DNA of 64,000 bases from Pseudonocardia thermophila (lineage in GTDB: Bacteria; Actinomycetota; Actinomycetes; Mycobacteriales; Pseudonocardiaceae), in contig NZ_FRAP01000024.1 in NCBI RefSeq assembly GCF_900142365.1, positions 1 through 64,000 of the forward strand, given 5' to 3'. The notes under the pieces were generated by a model that saw only the letters and a program-made list of their open reading frames with translations, was not told the DNA's origin and ran no database searches. Numbering within the stretch: the first letter of the stretch is position 1; the number at the start of each line of letters is the position of its first letter. A program made the position numbers and the translations under genes. This document shows positions 1 to 8,224 of this stretch, piece after piece.

Positions 1-132
1 GCTACAACACTCGACGCGCCCACTCCGCTCTCGGTGGCCGACCCCCAGCCACCCGACTCGCCGCCTAACTGTCAACAACCTCCCGGGTCAGTACACCTAG
101 AGCGCGAACGACCGTCCTCCGCCATCCACCCT

Positions 133-185
133 CCAACTCGTTGGACACACCAACGATCCTGCCTTATCGTTGGTCGAACCAACGA
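133..185 (+). promoter_or_regulatory. Promoter with overlapping operator array for the SnoaL-like gene
   Basis: A -35 box TTGGAC (141-146) and a -10 box TATCGT (165-170) are separated by 18 bp and fit an actinobacterial housekeeping promoter. Both boxes are embedded in repeated ACCAACGA half-sites: CCAAC-2-GTTGG at 133-144, ACCAACGAT (149-157) facing ATCGTTGGT (166-174), and ACCAACGA again at 178-185. Such dyads usually bind a TetR- or MarR-type repressor. Its gene is not in the window; it may lie just left of base 1. The regulator identity is inference; the symmetry is seen directly. Confidence 0.6.
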
Positions 186-199
186 GATAGGAGGACGAG

Positions 200-631
200 A
201 TGCCCACCACCACCCTCGACGAGCTCGCCGACCGCCAGGCCATCGCCGAGCTGGTCGCCCGCTTCGGGCGCTGGCTCGACGGCGACCCCGGCGACATCGC
301 CGACTTCTACGCCCTCGACGCCGAGGTGGAGAGCCCACGGGCGCGGCTGCGCGGCCGCCACGCCATCGCCGAGTTCCTCGCCCGGACCGGGGACGAACGC
401 GCCCACCACCTGCACACCGACCTGTTGATCGATCTCGACGGCGACCGTGCGGTGGTCTCGGCCAACCAGCTGGTCAACTTCTTCGAGCCCGGCGTCCCGC
501 CGTACCGCACCTCCGGCCTGCGGGTCACCTACACCGTCGCTCGCACCGACGACGGCTGGCGGATCGTCCGCAGCCGGATCGAGCTGCAGTGGCTGATCGG
601 CGAGCTGCCGACGGTGGCGGACAGCGCGTGA
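200..631 (+). CDS. SnoaL-like / NTF2-fold protein
   Basis: 143 residues, the size of a stand-alone NTF2-like (SnoaL_4-type) domain. The N-terminal helix with ADRQAIAELVARFGRWLD and the later strand HHLHTDLLIDLDGDRA are typical of this family, whose members are small cone-shaped barrels acting as isomerases, hydratases, dehydratases or non-catalytic subunits. The substrate cannot be told from sequence. The ATG follows a strong GGAGGACGAG ribosome site at 190-199. It has its own repressible promoter, so it is probably an inducible accessory enzyme, perhaps with the nearby P450, but that link is only proximity. Confidence 0.75.
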   Translation: MPTTTLDELADRQAIAELVARFGRWLDGDPGDIADFYALDAEVESPRARLRGRHAIAEFLARTGDERAHHLHTDLLIDLDGDRAVVSANQLVNFFEPGVPPYRTSGLRVTYTVARTDDGWRIVRSRIELQWLIGELPTVADSA

Positions 632-659
632 CCCTGCCTGCACAGCCGGTCCCGGGTCC

Positions 660-665
660 TAGGAT
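660..665 (+). promoter_or_regulatory. -10 box TAGGAT of a probable leaderless transcript (LysR gene)
   Basis: TAGGAT ends 6 nt before the ATG at 672, leaving no room for a ribosome site; transcription should begin at or next to the start codon. Confidence 0.5.
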
Positions 666-671
666 CCCGGC

Positions 672-1586
672 ATGGACGTCCAGCGGTTGCGCGTGCTGCG
701 GGAGCTCGCCGACCGCGGATCGGTCACCGCCGTCGCCGCCGCCCTGTCCTACACGCCCTCCGCGATCTCGCAGCAGCTGAAGATCCTGGGCGCCGAGGTC
801 GGCCTGGTGCTCACCGAGCCGGACGGTCGCGGCATCCGCCTCACCGAGGCCGGCAAGGTCCTCGCCGCCGAGGCCGAGCACGTGCTCACGGCGCTGGCCC
901 GGGCGGAAGCCGCGATGGCCCGCTTGCGCGCCGAGCCGCAGGGGCGGGTGCGGATCGCGCTGTTCCAGTCCGCGGCCCGGATGATGGCGGCCGGTCTGCT
1001 CTCCCGCCTCGACGACGAGCCCGGCGTCGAGCTCGAGCTGCGCGACGTCGACATGGTGCCCGCGCAGGTCCCGGCGCTCGCCGCCGAGTTCGACATCGTC
1101 GTCACCCACCGCGACGAGCACACCGAGCCGCCGCGGTACGTCACCGAGGGCCGCTGGCAGGTCGAACCGCTGCTGCGGGAGCCGCTCGACGTCGTGATGC
1201 CGCGTGAGCACCCCCTGGCGAACCGCGACGGGGTCGCGCTCGTCGAGCTGGCCGACGAGGAGTGGCTCGGTGTGCAGGTCGGCTGGCCGGTCGACGACGT
1301 GCTGCGCTCGCTCGCGATCCAGACCGGCACCAACCCGCGGGTCGTGCAGCGGATCAACGACTTCTCGGTGACCGAGGAGCTGGTCGCCGCCGGCCGCGGC
1401 ATCGCCCTGCTGCCGCGCTGGTCCACCGATCTGCGCGGCGGGCGGCTGGTCAACGTGCCGATCACCGGGGTGCGCGCGGCCCGGCTCATCGAGGCGGTGC
1501 TGCGGCCGAGCGCGGCCCAGCGGCCGGCGGTGGCGACGGTGCTGGCGGCCGTGCGCGCGGAGGCGGCCGAGATCGCCTCCCGCTGA
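672..1586 (+). CDS. LysR-family transcriptional regulator
   Basis: 304 residues, the usual LysR length. Residues 1-60 form the winged helix-turn-helix (MDVQRLRVLRELADRG, then SAISQQLKIL as recognition helix), followed by a periplasmic-binding-like effector domain from about residue 90 (RVRIALFQSAARMMA) to 290. It is transcribed in the same direction as the SnoaL-like gene and the P450, not divergently, so its target is not obvious from position. The start is supported by the upstream TAGGAT box. Confidence 0.9.
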   Translation: MDVQRLRVLRELADRGSVTAVAAALSYTPSAISQQLKILGAEVGLVLTEPDGRGIRLTEAGKVLAAEAEHVLTALARAEAAMARLRAEPQGRVRIALFQSAARMMAAGLLSRLDDEPGVELELRDVDMVPAQVPALAAEFDIVVTHRDEHTEPPRYVTEGRWQVEPLLREPLDVVMPREHPLANRDGVALVELADEEWLGVQVGWPVDDVLRSLAIQTGTNPRVVQRINDFSVTEELVAAGRGIALLPRWSTDLRGGRLVNVPITGVRAARLIEAVLRPSAAQRPAVATVLAAVRAEAAEIASR

Positions 1587-1637
1587 CGGCGGCTTGCCCG
1601 GTTCGGTTGGTGCCCGGCCGCCGCTTGCGCGGCGCAG

Positions 1638-1643
1638 TACCGT
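1638..1643 (+). promoter_or_regulatory. -10 box TACCGT of a probable leaderless transcript (P450 gene)
   Basis: TACCGT lies 8 nt upstream of the ATG at 1652. Confidence 0.45.
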
Positions 1644-1651
1644 GGCCGGGG

Positions 1652-2971
1652 ATGAGCGACGACGCCACCGCACTGCTGCACGACCCGGTGACGTACGAGA
1701 CCGGGGTTCCGTTCGAGGTGCTGCACCGGCTGCGCCGCGAGCGGGGGATCGTCCGGGTCGGCGAGCCGGAGCAGGTGGGCTGGCCGGAAGGCCCCGGTTA
1801 CTGGCTGGTCCTGCGGCACGCCGACGTCACCGCCGTCCTGCGCGACCCGGCCACGTTCTCCTCCCACACGGGCGGCACCCAGATCCGCGATCCCGCGACG
1901 CCGCAGGACCTGGCCTACGTGCGCCGCATGATGCTCAACATGGACCCGCCGGAGCACTCCCGGCTGCGGCGCATGCTCGCCCGGTCCTTCACCCCGCGGG
2001 CCGTCGCCGCGCTGGGCGAGCGCATCGCCGAGCACTGCCGGCGCATCGTGGACCGGATGCTGGCCGGGCCCCGCGAGGTCGACTTCGCCCGTGACGTGGC
2101 GGCAGATCTGCCGCTGCTCACCCTCGCCGACGTGCTCGGCGTACCGGCCGAGGACCGGCTGCTGCTCTACGACTGGTCCAACCGCGTGATCGGCTGGCAG
2201 GACCCCGACTACGCGGTCAGCGCAGCCTTCGATCCGTCCCGCGGCACGGACATGGCAGCGAAGGCGATCACGCTGCGCCCCGAGCCGGGACCGGACGGAC
2301 GGATGCCGGATCCGCGCAGCCGCGCCGGCATGCCCGATCTGTACGCCTACGCGGCCCTGCTCGGCGAGCGGAAACGCACCGAGCCCACCGGCGACGTCAT
2401 GTCGATCCTCATGGCGCAGCGCGACGACGCAGGCGGCCACGTGACGATCGAGGAGTTCGAGAACCTCTTCTGGCTGTTCGCGGTCGCCGGCAACGAGACG
2501 CTGCGCAACGGCATCCCGGGCGGGATGATCGCCCTGCTCACCCATCCCGACGCCCGGCGGGCCCTGCGCGCCGATCCCGGCCTGCTGCCGGACGCGGTCG
2601 AGGAGGTGCTGCGCTGGTGGACCCCGGTGATGGTGTTCCGCCGCACCGCGACCAAGGACACCGAGATCGCCGGGCAGCCGATCGCCGCCGGGGAGAAGGT
2701 CGTCGTGTCGTTCGCGTCGGCCAACCGCGACGAGGCGGTCTTCGCCGAGCCGGACGTGTTCGACATCCACCGCCGCCCGACCGCGCACCTCGCCTTCGGC
2801 CAGGGCCCGCACTTCTGCCTCGGCGCCCAGCTCGCGCGCCTGCAGATGCGCACGCTCTTCGCGGAACTGCTCGCCCGCACCTCCTGGCTGGGGGCGGCCG
2901 GAGAGCCGACCTTCCTGCGGTCGAACTTCCAGCGCGGGGTGAAGCGGCTACCGATCAGGTGGGAGCCCTGA
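1652..2971 (+). CDS. Cytochrome P450
   Basis: 439 residues with the complete bacterial class I P450 set: I-helix segment AVAGNETLRNG in place of the common AGxxT, the K-helix ExxR in EEVLRW, and the heme loop AFGQGPHFCLGAQLAR with the cysteine ligand at about residue 389. It needs ferredoxin and ferredoxin reductase partners, none of which are adjacent. The core stretch RRTATKDTEIAG resembles the CYP124/125/142 clan that oxidises sterols, terpenes and branched lipids, but the substrate is a guess. Upstream in-frame codons are non-homologous, so the ATG at 1652 is the start. The 3' end overlaps the convergent MmcQ-like gene by 24 bp. Confidence 0.92.
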   Translation: MSDDATALLHDPVTYETGVPFEVLHRLRRERGIVRVGEPEQVGWPEGPGYWLVLRHADVTAVLRDPATFSSHTGGTQIRDPATPQDLAYVRRMMLNMDPPEHSRLRRMLARSFTPRAVAALGERIAEHCRRIVDRMLAGPREVDFARDVAADLPLLTLADVLGVPAEDRLLLYDWSNRVIGWQDPDYAVSAAFDPSRGTDMAAKAITLRPEPGPDGRMPDPRSRAGMPDLYAYAALLGERKRTEPTGDVMSILMAQRDDAGGHVTIEEFENLFWLFAVAGNETLRNGIPGGMIALLTHPDARRALRADPGLLPDAVEEVLRWWTPVMVFRRTATKDTEIAGQPIAAGEKVVVSFASANRDEAVFAEPDVFDIHRRPTAHLAFGQGPHFCLGAQLARLQMRTLFAELLARTSWLGAAGEPTFLRSNFQRGVKRLPIRWEP

Positions 2972-3309
2972 CGCCGGCCGCAGCCGCTTCGGCAGCTTCG
3001 CCACGACCGCGTCGTAGGAGATGTCGATCAGCTCGCGCAGCTCGTCGTCCGGCACCGCGCCGTCGAGGGTGACCGAGTTCCAGCCGTACCGCCCGATGTA
3101 GGCGCTCTGCGTCACCGTGCCCGGGTGGGCGGCGCGCAGCTCCGCGGCCTCGTCGGCGTCCCGGCCGCACGTGAGCCCGGCCCGCTCACCCGAGCCGAGG
3201 AACGCGAAGATCTTCCCGCCGACCTTCGCCACGAGGTCGCCCTCCCACGGCCGTCGAGCTCGGCCCCGGGCCTGGCCAGGCAGTAGGCCACGATCTCGTC
3301 GTGGTTCAC
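2948..3309 (-). pseudogene. MmcQ/YjbR-family protein, one frameshift
   Basis: A small MmcQ/YjbR (CyaY-like fold) protein, about 120 residues when repaired. The GTG at 3309 overlaps the stop of the GT87 gene (GTGA), and the first part reads NHDEIVAYCLARPGAELD. After that the family sequence (PWEGDLVAKVGGKIFAFLG) continues in another frame; one base appears to be missing near 3250. The downstream frame runs open to 2948 with conserved YIGRYGWNSVTLDG. Some members bind DNA; most have unknown function. It may be a true pseudogene or an assembly error. Confidence 0.7.
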
Positions 3310-4571
3310 GACGCCGGCACCGCGCTGCGCCGCTGCCAGTGCACGCGCAGCGCGACGAACAGGGCCACCGCGAACCACACGTAGGTGCTACCCACGACCT
3401 GCTGCCACGGCGTCCAGGTCAGCTCGACGTCGTTCGCGCGGGGCAGGCCCAGCTGGTGCGGGGCGGCCACGAACACCACCGCGGTCAGCGCAGTCGCCCA
3501 CCACCAGCCGGCCGACCGCAGCCGGGCCGCGGTCGCGGCGGCGACGAGCAGCGCGGGCGCGATCCACACCCAGTGGTGCGACCACGACGTCGGTGAGACG
3601 AGCAGGCCGAACCCGGCGGTCGTCACCATCGCGAGCGGGGCGGGGGCCTTCGCGATCACCGGCGCGACCAGCACCAGCAGCAGCAGCGACAGCAGCACCC
3701 ACACGATCGTGCGCGCGGCGCCGTCGACCCCGGCACGCACCAGCACCGCCTGGAAGGTCTGGTTGGTGAAGAACGGCGAGGCGCTGACCCCGCTGACCGG
3801 GTTGTCCAGCCAGAACCGCAGCGACGCCGCCGGTGCGAACGCGAACCCGACCAGCGTGGCCGCCACCCCGGACGCGGTGGCGATCGCGGCGGCTCGGTAG
3901 TCGCGCCGCAGCAGGAAGTACACGACGAACACCGCCGGCGTCAGCTTGATCGCCGCGGCGACACCCACCAGGATCCCGCGCGGCCAGCGCGGTGAGCGGA
4001 TCATCAGGTCGACCGCGACCAGCGCCATCAGGACGAGGTTGATCTGGCCGAACTCGATCGTCTGCACCACCGGCTCCAGCGCCAGCGGCGGCAGCCCCGC
4101 GGTGGGGTGGTCGAAGTCGATGTCCTTGCCGGGCTGCACCGCCAGCGCCAGCGGCAGCAGGATGGAGGTCACCGAGATCGCGCCGGCCGCGCCGCCGGAC
4201 GGCCACAGCCGCCGCGCGGTCACGTACAGGGTGGCGCCCAGCGCCAGCGTGGACAGCACCAGCAGGATGATCCAGCTGACCGTCCACGGCACGACCGCCA
4301 GCGGCACCATCAGCAGCGCCGCGAACGGCGGGTAGATGAACGGCAGCGCGATGTGACCCGACGTCTCCGGGAGCGGCCCGTACATGTCGCCCCCGGCCAG
4401 CCACGCCTGCACGGCGAAGCGGTACACCTCGAGATCGATGTGCCGGCCGCCGGTGTGCACGACCAGCCCGGCGAGCACGAGCGCGAGCAGCGGGAGCGTG
4501 ACGGGCAGGACGCGCTGCGGCCTGCGCAGCACGTCGAGCACCCGGCTCGACACGTCCGTCGCGGTCACCAC
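3306..4571 (-). CDS. GT87-family polyprenol-phosphate-dependent mannosyltransferase-like membrane protein
   Basis: About 421 residues, nearly all transmembrane segments, with the GT-C signature HIDLEVYRFAVQAW (acidic residue in the first extracellular loop), then FIYPPFAALLMVP. GT87 enzymes such as mycobacterial PimE use polyprenyl-phosphate-mannose to extend lipid-linked glycans on the outer face of the membrane. I choose the GTG at 4571 rather than 4580 because a TACCGT box lies 7 nt upstream of it and would overlap the earlier GTG. The stop overlaps the MmcQ-like start. Confidence 0.8.
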   Translation of the reverse strand: MVTATDVSSRVLDVLRRPQRVLPVTLPLLALVLAGLVVHTGGRHIDLEVYRFAVQAWLAGGDMYGPLPETSGHIALPFIYPPFAALLMVPLAVVPWTVSWIILLVLSTLALGATLYVTARRLWPSGGAAGAISVTSILLPLALAVQPGKDIDFDHPTAGLPPLALEPVVQTIEFGQINLVLMALVAVDLMIRSPRWPRGILVGVAAAIKLTPAVFVVYFLLRRDYRAAAIATASGVAATLVGFAFAPAASLRFWLDNPVSGVSASPFFTNQTFQAVLVRAGVDGAARTIVWVLLSLLLLVLVAPVIAKAPAPLAMVTTAGFGLLVSPTSWSHHWVWIAPALLVAAATAARLRSAGWWWATALTAVVFVAAPHQLGLPRANDVELTWTPWQQVVGSTYVWFAVALFVALRVHWQRRSAVPAS

Positions 4572-4578
4572 GTACCTC

Positions 4579-4584
4579 ACGGTA
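4579..4584 (-). promoter_or_regulatory. -10 box TACCGT of a probable leaderless transcript (GT87 gene)
   Basis: On the minus strand TACCGT is followed by 7 nt and then the GTG at 4571. Confidence 0.4.
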
Positions 4585-4663
4585 GCGCCCGGCGTCCCCG
4601 GCGCAGCACGGAGCGTGCACCCTGGACCGGCCGTAGGCCCCCGACCTGGGCTTACCCGGCGGG

Positions 4664-6844
4664 CTACTGGATGCCCGCCGCGTCCATGCCGCGCAGCTCC
4701 TTCTTCAGCTCCTGGATCTCGTCGCGCAGCCGGGCGGCCAGCTCGAACTGCAGGTCGCGGGCGGCGGCGAGCATCTGGTCGGTCAGCTGCTGGATCAGGT
4801 CGGCAAGCTCGGCGCGCGGCATGCTCTTCGTGTCGCGGCGGGCGACGATCCCCGAGCTCACCGGGGCCCGACCCGGCTCCCCCGTCGCGCGCTTGCCGCG
4901 GGACGCGTTGCGGCCGCGGCCGCCGACCGGTACCTCGTCGGCTTCCCGGTAGACCTGGTCGAGGATGTCAGCGATCTTCTTCCGCAGCGGCTGCGGATCG
5001 ATGCCCTTCTCCGTGTTGTAGGCGATCTGCTTCGCCCGCCGCCGATCGGTCTCCTCGATCGCGTTGCGCATCGACTCGGTGATCGTGTCGGCGTACATGT
5101 GCACCTCGCCGGACACGTGCCGGGCCGCGCGCCCGATGGTCTGGATCAGCGACGTGGTGGAGCGCAGGAAGCCCTCCTTGTCGGCGTCGAGGATCGCCAC
5201 GAGCGACACCTCGGGCAGGTCCAGGCCCTCGCGGAGCAGGTTGATGCCGACCAGTACGTCGTACTCGCCCTTCCGCAGCTCGCGCAGCAGCTCCACCCGC
5301 CGCAGGGTGTCGACCTCGGAGTGCAGGTACCGCACCCGGATGCCGAGCTCCAGGAGGTAGTCGGTGAGGTCCTCGGCCATCTTCTTGGTGAGCGTGGTGA
5401 CCAGGACCCGCTCGTCGCGCTCGGCCCGCACCCGGATCTCGTGGACCAGATCGTCGATCTGCCCCTTCGTCGGCTTCACGACGACCTTCGGGTCGACCAG
5501 CCCGGTGGGCCGGATGACCTGTTCGACGAACTCGCCTCCGGTGCGGGAGAGCTCGTACGGGCCGGGGGTGGCCGACAGGTAGACCGTCTGCCCGATCCGC
5601 TCGGTGAACTCCTCCCAGGTCAGCGGCCGGTTGTCGCACGCGGAGGGCAGCCGGAACCCGTACTCGACGAGGGTGCGCTTGCGCGACATGTCGCCCTCGT
5701 ACATGCCGCCGATCTGCGGCACCGTCTGGTGCGACTCGTCGATGACCAGCAGGAAGTCGTCCGGGAAGTAGTCGAGCAGCGTCGCGGGCGCGGAACCCGG
5801 CGGGCGGCCGTCGATGTGGCGCGAGTAGTTCTCGATGCCGGAGCAGAACCCGACCTGGCGGATCATCTCCAGGTCGTACTGGGTGCGCATGCGCAGCCGC
5901 TGGGCCTCCAGCAGCTTCCCCTGGCTCTCCAGCTCGGCGAGCCGCTCCGCCAGCTCGGCCTCGATGTCCTGGACGGCACGGGCCATCCGCTCCGGCCCCG
6001 CGACGTAGTGGGTAGCCGGGAAGATCCGCAGCTCGTCGACCCGGCGCAGCACGTCACCGGTGATCGGGTTGAGGTAGTAGAGCGAGTCCACCTCGTCGCC
6101 GAAGAACTCGATGCGGACCGCGAGCTCCTCATACGCCGGGATGACCTCGACGGTGTCGCCGCGGACCCGGAACGTGCCGCGGGTGAACGAGTGGTCGTTG
6201 CGGGTGTACTGGATGTCGACGAGCGCCCGCAGCAGCTCGTCGCGGTCGATCCGGTCGAGGATCTTGATCGGCACCGACCGATCCAGGTACGACTGCGGCG
6301 TGCCCAGGCCGTAGATGCACGACACCGACGCGACCACCACGACGTCGCGCCGGGAGAGCAGGCTCTGCGTGGCGGAGTGGCGCAGCCGCTCGACGTCCTC
6401 GTTGATCGAGGAGTCCTTCTCGATGTAGGTGTCGGTCTGCGCGATGTACGCCTCGGGCTGGTAGTAGTCGTAGTACGAGACGAAGTACTCGACCGCGTTG
6501 TACGGCAGCATCTCGCGCAGCTCGTTGGCCAGCTGCGCGGCCAGCGTCTTGTTCGGCGCGATCACCAGCGTGGGCCGCTGCAGCCGCTCGATCAGCCACG
6601 CCGTGGTGGCCGACTTGCCGGTGCCGGTGGCGCCCATGAGCACCACGTCCTGCTCGCCGGCGCGCAGCCGGCGCTCCAGCTCGTCGATCGCCGCCGGCTG
6701 GTCGCCCGCCGGTTGGTAGGGGCTGACGACCGTGAACCGCCCGTCCTTGCGGGGGATGTCTCCCACCGGCCGGTGCTCGGAGTGGGCCAGCGGCACACCC
6801 TCGGGATGTGCCGCGCTGCCCGGGACCTCGGTCGCGAATGCCAC
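4664..6844 (-). CDS. uvrB: Excinuclease ABC subunit B (UvrB)
   Basis: 726 residues. UvrB is the damage-verifying helicase-like subunit of nucleotide excision repair. Visible: Walker A GATGTGKS at 71-78, the beta-hairpin region YVSYYDYYQPEAYI-type (here FVSYYDYYQPEAY), DEAD-like VIDESHQT, helicase motif VI QTIGRAARHV and a C-terminal UVR coiled coil (LQFELAARLRDEIQELKKEL) that contacts UvrC. Compared with E. coli it has roughly 30 extra N-terminal residues. The GTG at 6844 is chosen from a TACTCT box 7 nt upstream; longer in-frame starts would read through the tandem repeats. Divergent from the DUF402 gene. Confidence 0.97.
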   Translation of the reverse strand: MAFATEVPGSAAHPEGVPLAHSEHRPVGDIPRKDGRFTVVSPYQPAGDQPAAIDELERRLRAGEQDVVLMGATGTGKSATTAWLIERLQRPTLVIAPNKTLAAQLANELREMLPYNAVEYFVSYYDYYQPEAYIAQTDTYIEKDSSINEDVERLRHSATQSLLSRRDVVVVASVSCIYGLGTPQSYLDRSVPIKILDRIDRDELLRALVDIQYTRNDHSFTRGTFRVRGDTVEVIPAYEELAVRIEFFGDEVDSLYYLNPITGDVLRRVDELRIFPATHYVAGPERMARAVQDIEAELAERLAELESQGKLLEAQRLRMRTQYDLEMIRQVGFCSGIENYSRHIDGRPPGSAPATLLDYFPDDFLLVIDESHQTVPQIGGMYEGDMSRKRTLVEYGFRLPSACDNRPLTWEEFTERIGQTVYLSATPGPYELSRTGGEFVEQVIRPTGLVDPKVVVKPTKGQIDDLVHEIRVRAERDERVLVTTLTKKMAEDLTDYLLELGIRVRYLHSEVDTLRRVELLRELRKGEYDVLVGINLLREGLDLPEVSLVAILDADKEGFLRSTTSLIQTIGRAARHVSGEVHMYADTITESMRNAIEETDRRRAKQIAYNTEKGIDPQPLRKKIADILDQVYREADEVPVGGRGRNASRGKRATGEPGRAPVSSGIVARRDTKSMPRAELADLIQQLTDQMLAAARDLQFELAARLRDEIQELKKELRGMDAAGIQ

Positions 6845-6851
6845 GAGACCC

Positions 6852-6857
6852 AGAGTA
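6852..6857 (-). promoter_or_regulatory. -10 box TACTCT of a probable leaderless uvrB transcript
   Basis: Minus-strand TACTCT, 7-nt spacer, GTG start at 6844. No actinobacterial SOS box of the GAAC-N4-GTTC type was found next to it. Confidence 0.5.
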
Positions 6858-6865
6858 CGAGCGCT

Positions 6866-6991
6866 CACCGACAATCCCACACCGACAATCCCACACCGAC
6901 AATCCCACACCGACGATCCGGCACCGACGATCCCGCACCGCCGACCCCACAGCGCCGATCCCACACCGACGAGCTCGCACCGCCGCCGATC
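6866..6991. repeat. 14-bp tandem repeat, about nine units, between uvrB and the DUF402 gene
   Basis: Units begin CACCGAC and are exactly 14 bp: three identical copies of CACCGACAATCCCA (6866-6907), then progressively diverged copies to about 6991. The array begins 9 bp upstream of the uvrB -10 box, where the -35 region should be, and ends 24 bp before the DUF402 start. It may be a binding array, a slippage-prone spacer or neutral minisatellite. Confidence 0.85.
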
Positions 6992-7015
6992 GCGATCCCT
7001 GGCAGCATTGCTCCG

Positions 7016-7525
7016 GTGCACCCGCCGAAGATCTCCACCTTCGACGTGCCCGGCATGGTCAACATCGACACGAAGGGCTGCGTGCGCCCGGTCGAGGTCT
7101 ACACCGAGACCTCGTTCGGTCTGTACATGAGCCGTCCCGTCGTCGGCCGGCCCAGCGCGCACTGGATCGAGACCTGGTTGCTGCCCGATCTGGGGATCGC
7201 GGTCAGCGACTGGGCGTGGAACCCCGGCCACGAGCGCGACCAGGACTTCTACCTCGACATCGCCACGATCAGCCGGGACGGCTCCCGCTACGTGCTCGTC
7301 GATCACTACCTGGACATCGTGGTGCAGCAGCGCCGCTCGACGCAGGTGATCGACGTCGACGAGTTCACCGCCGCGGTGGCCGCGGGGCTGATCGACCCGG
7401 CCGCGGCCGAGTACGCCCTGAACGCGATGGTGCAGGCCGTGACCGGGCTGGCCGCCAACGCCAACGATCTCGACGCGTGGCTGGCCGGCCTCGGGATCAG
7501 GCTGACCTGGCGGAAGCGGAGCTGA
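7016..7525 (+). CDS. DUF402 domain protein
   Basis: 169 residues (GTG start). The DUF402 core is clear: RPVVGRPSAHWIETWLLPDLGIAVSDWAWNP-like strands and the acidic DQDFYLDIATI plus DHYLDIVV segments. DUF402 folds as a small beta-barrel; characterised relatives act as nucleotide or RNA phosphatases/metal-dependent hydrolases, but this actinobacterial branch is uncharacterised as far as I know. It sits beside uvrB as Rv1632c does in M. tuberculosis (from memory). No clear ribosome site is seen before the GTG. Confidence 0.8.
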   Translation: MHPPKISTFDVPGMVNIDTKGCVRPVEVYTETSFGLYMSRPVVGRPSAHWIETWLLPDLGIAVSDWAWNPGHERDQDFYLDIATISRDGSRYVLVDHYLDIVVQQRRSTQVIDVDEFTAAVAAGLIDPAAAEYALNAMVQAVTGLAANANDLDAWLAGLGIRLTWRKRS

Positions 7526-7534
7526 CCGCGGCCG

Positions 7535-8140
7535 TCACTCGGCGGGCTGCTCCGCCTCGCCCGGGGGCTGCTGCGGCTGCTGGGGCTGGGGTTGCTGGGT
7601 CACCGGCTGCTGCGTGACCGGCTGCGGGTCCTGGCCGCCCTCTGCGCCGCCCGACTTGGTGGGCGACGGCTTCGAGGCAGCCGTCGTGGGCTTCACGGTC
7701 GACTGCACCGTCGGCTTCACGGTCGGCTTCGGTACCACGACGGTCGGTTTCACGACCGTCGGCTTCGGCTTCGGCCGGGTGGTCTTCGGCTTGACGACGG
7801 TCGTGGGCCGGGCGGCGGTGGTGGTCGCCTGCGCGCGCTCCTGCTCCCCCTGCGACGGGCCGGGCACCGCGGCCTCCGTGGGCAACAGCGCGGCCGGGGA
7901 CGGCTCCGAGGCGCTCACCGGGACCCGCGGCGTGGCGGCCTGGGCGACGGCCGTGATCCCGCCGAGGCTGCCGACGGTGAACACCGCGGCCGCGGCGGCC
8001 GTGGTGGCGCGGCTGGCCGTGCCCGCGCGGCGGATCACGCTGTCGACCGAGGGCAGGGCCACCGATGCGGCGAGCTCGTCGTCCATCCGCCGGAACTCGC
8101 TGGTGAGCCTTCGGCGCAAGCGCGTCTCGTCGTCCATCAC
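7535..8140 (-). CDS. Single-pass membrane protein, Pro/Thr-rich tail; possible anti-sigma factor, paralogue 2
   Basis: 201 residues. Residues 1-40 are cytoplasmic-looking (SEFRRMDDELAASVALP, then VDSVIRRAG), followed by a hydrophobic Ala/Val/Gly segment (about 47-67) and a long extracytoplasmic tail rich in KPTV and QPVTQQPQ repeats. The first 65 residues are nearly the same as those of the next gene, so the pair arose by tandem duplication with the tails diverging. Position behind an ECF sigma gene suggests a role in holding that sigma at the membrane. No ZAS zinc motif is present. Function is inference. Confidence 0.65.
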   Translation of the reverse strand: MMDDETRLRRRLTSEFRRMDDELAASVALPSVDSVIRRAGTASRATTAAAAAVFTVGSLGGITAVAQAATPRVPVSASEPSPAALLPTEAAVPGPSQGEQERAQATTTAARPTTVVKPKTTRPKPKPTVVKPTVVVPKPTVKPTVQSTVKPTTAASKPSPTKSGGAEGGQDPQPVTQQPVTQQPQPQQPQQPPGEAEQPAE

Positions 8141-8224
8141 GGCCCGAACCTCTTCCCCGACGGCAGTGGTCGACCGGCCGGACTAGCGCCGGTTCACCCC
8201 ATCATACGGACATTCCGTGACGCC

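Noticed and set aside
6866..6991. CRISPR array
   Set aside because: Units are contiguous 14-bp copies with no unique spacers and no cas genes.
5099..7015. Long frame antisense to uvrB, continuing into the DUF402 gene
   Set aside because: Only the part after 7016 (DUF402) is real; the rest mirrors uvrB.
6844..7016. SOS (LexA) box controlling uvrB
   Set aside because: No GAAC-N4-GTTC dyad seen in the interval.
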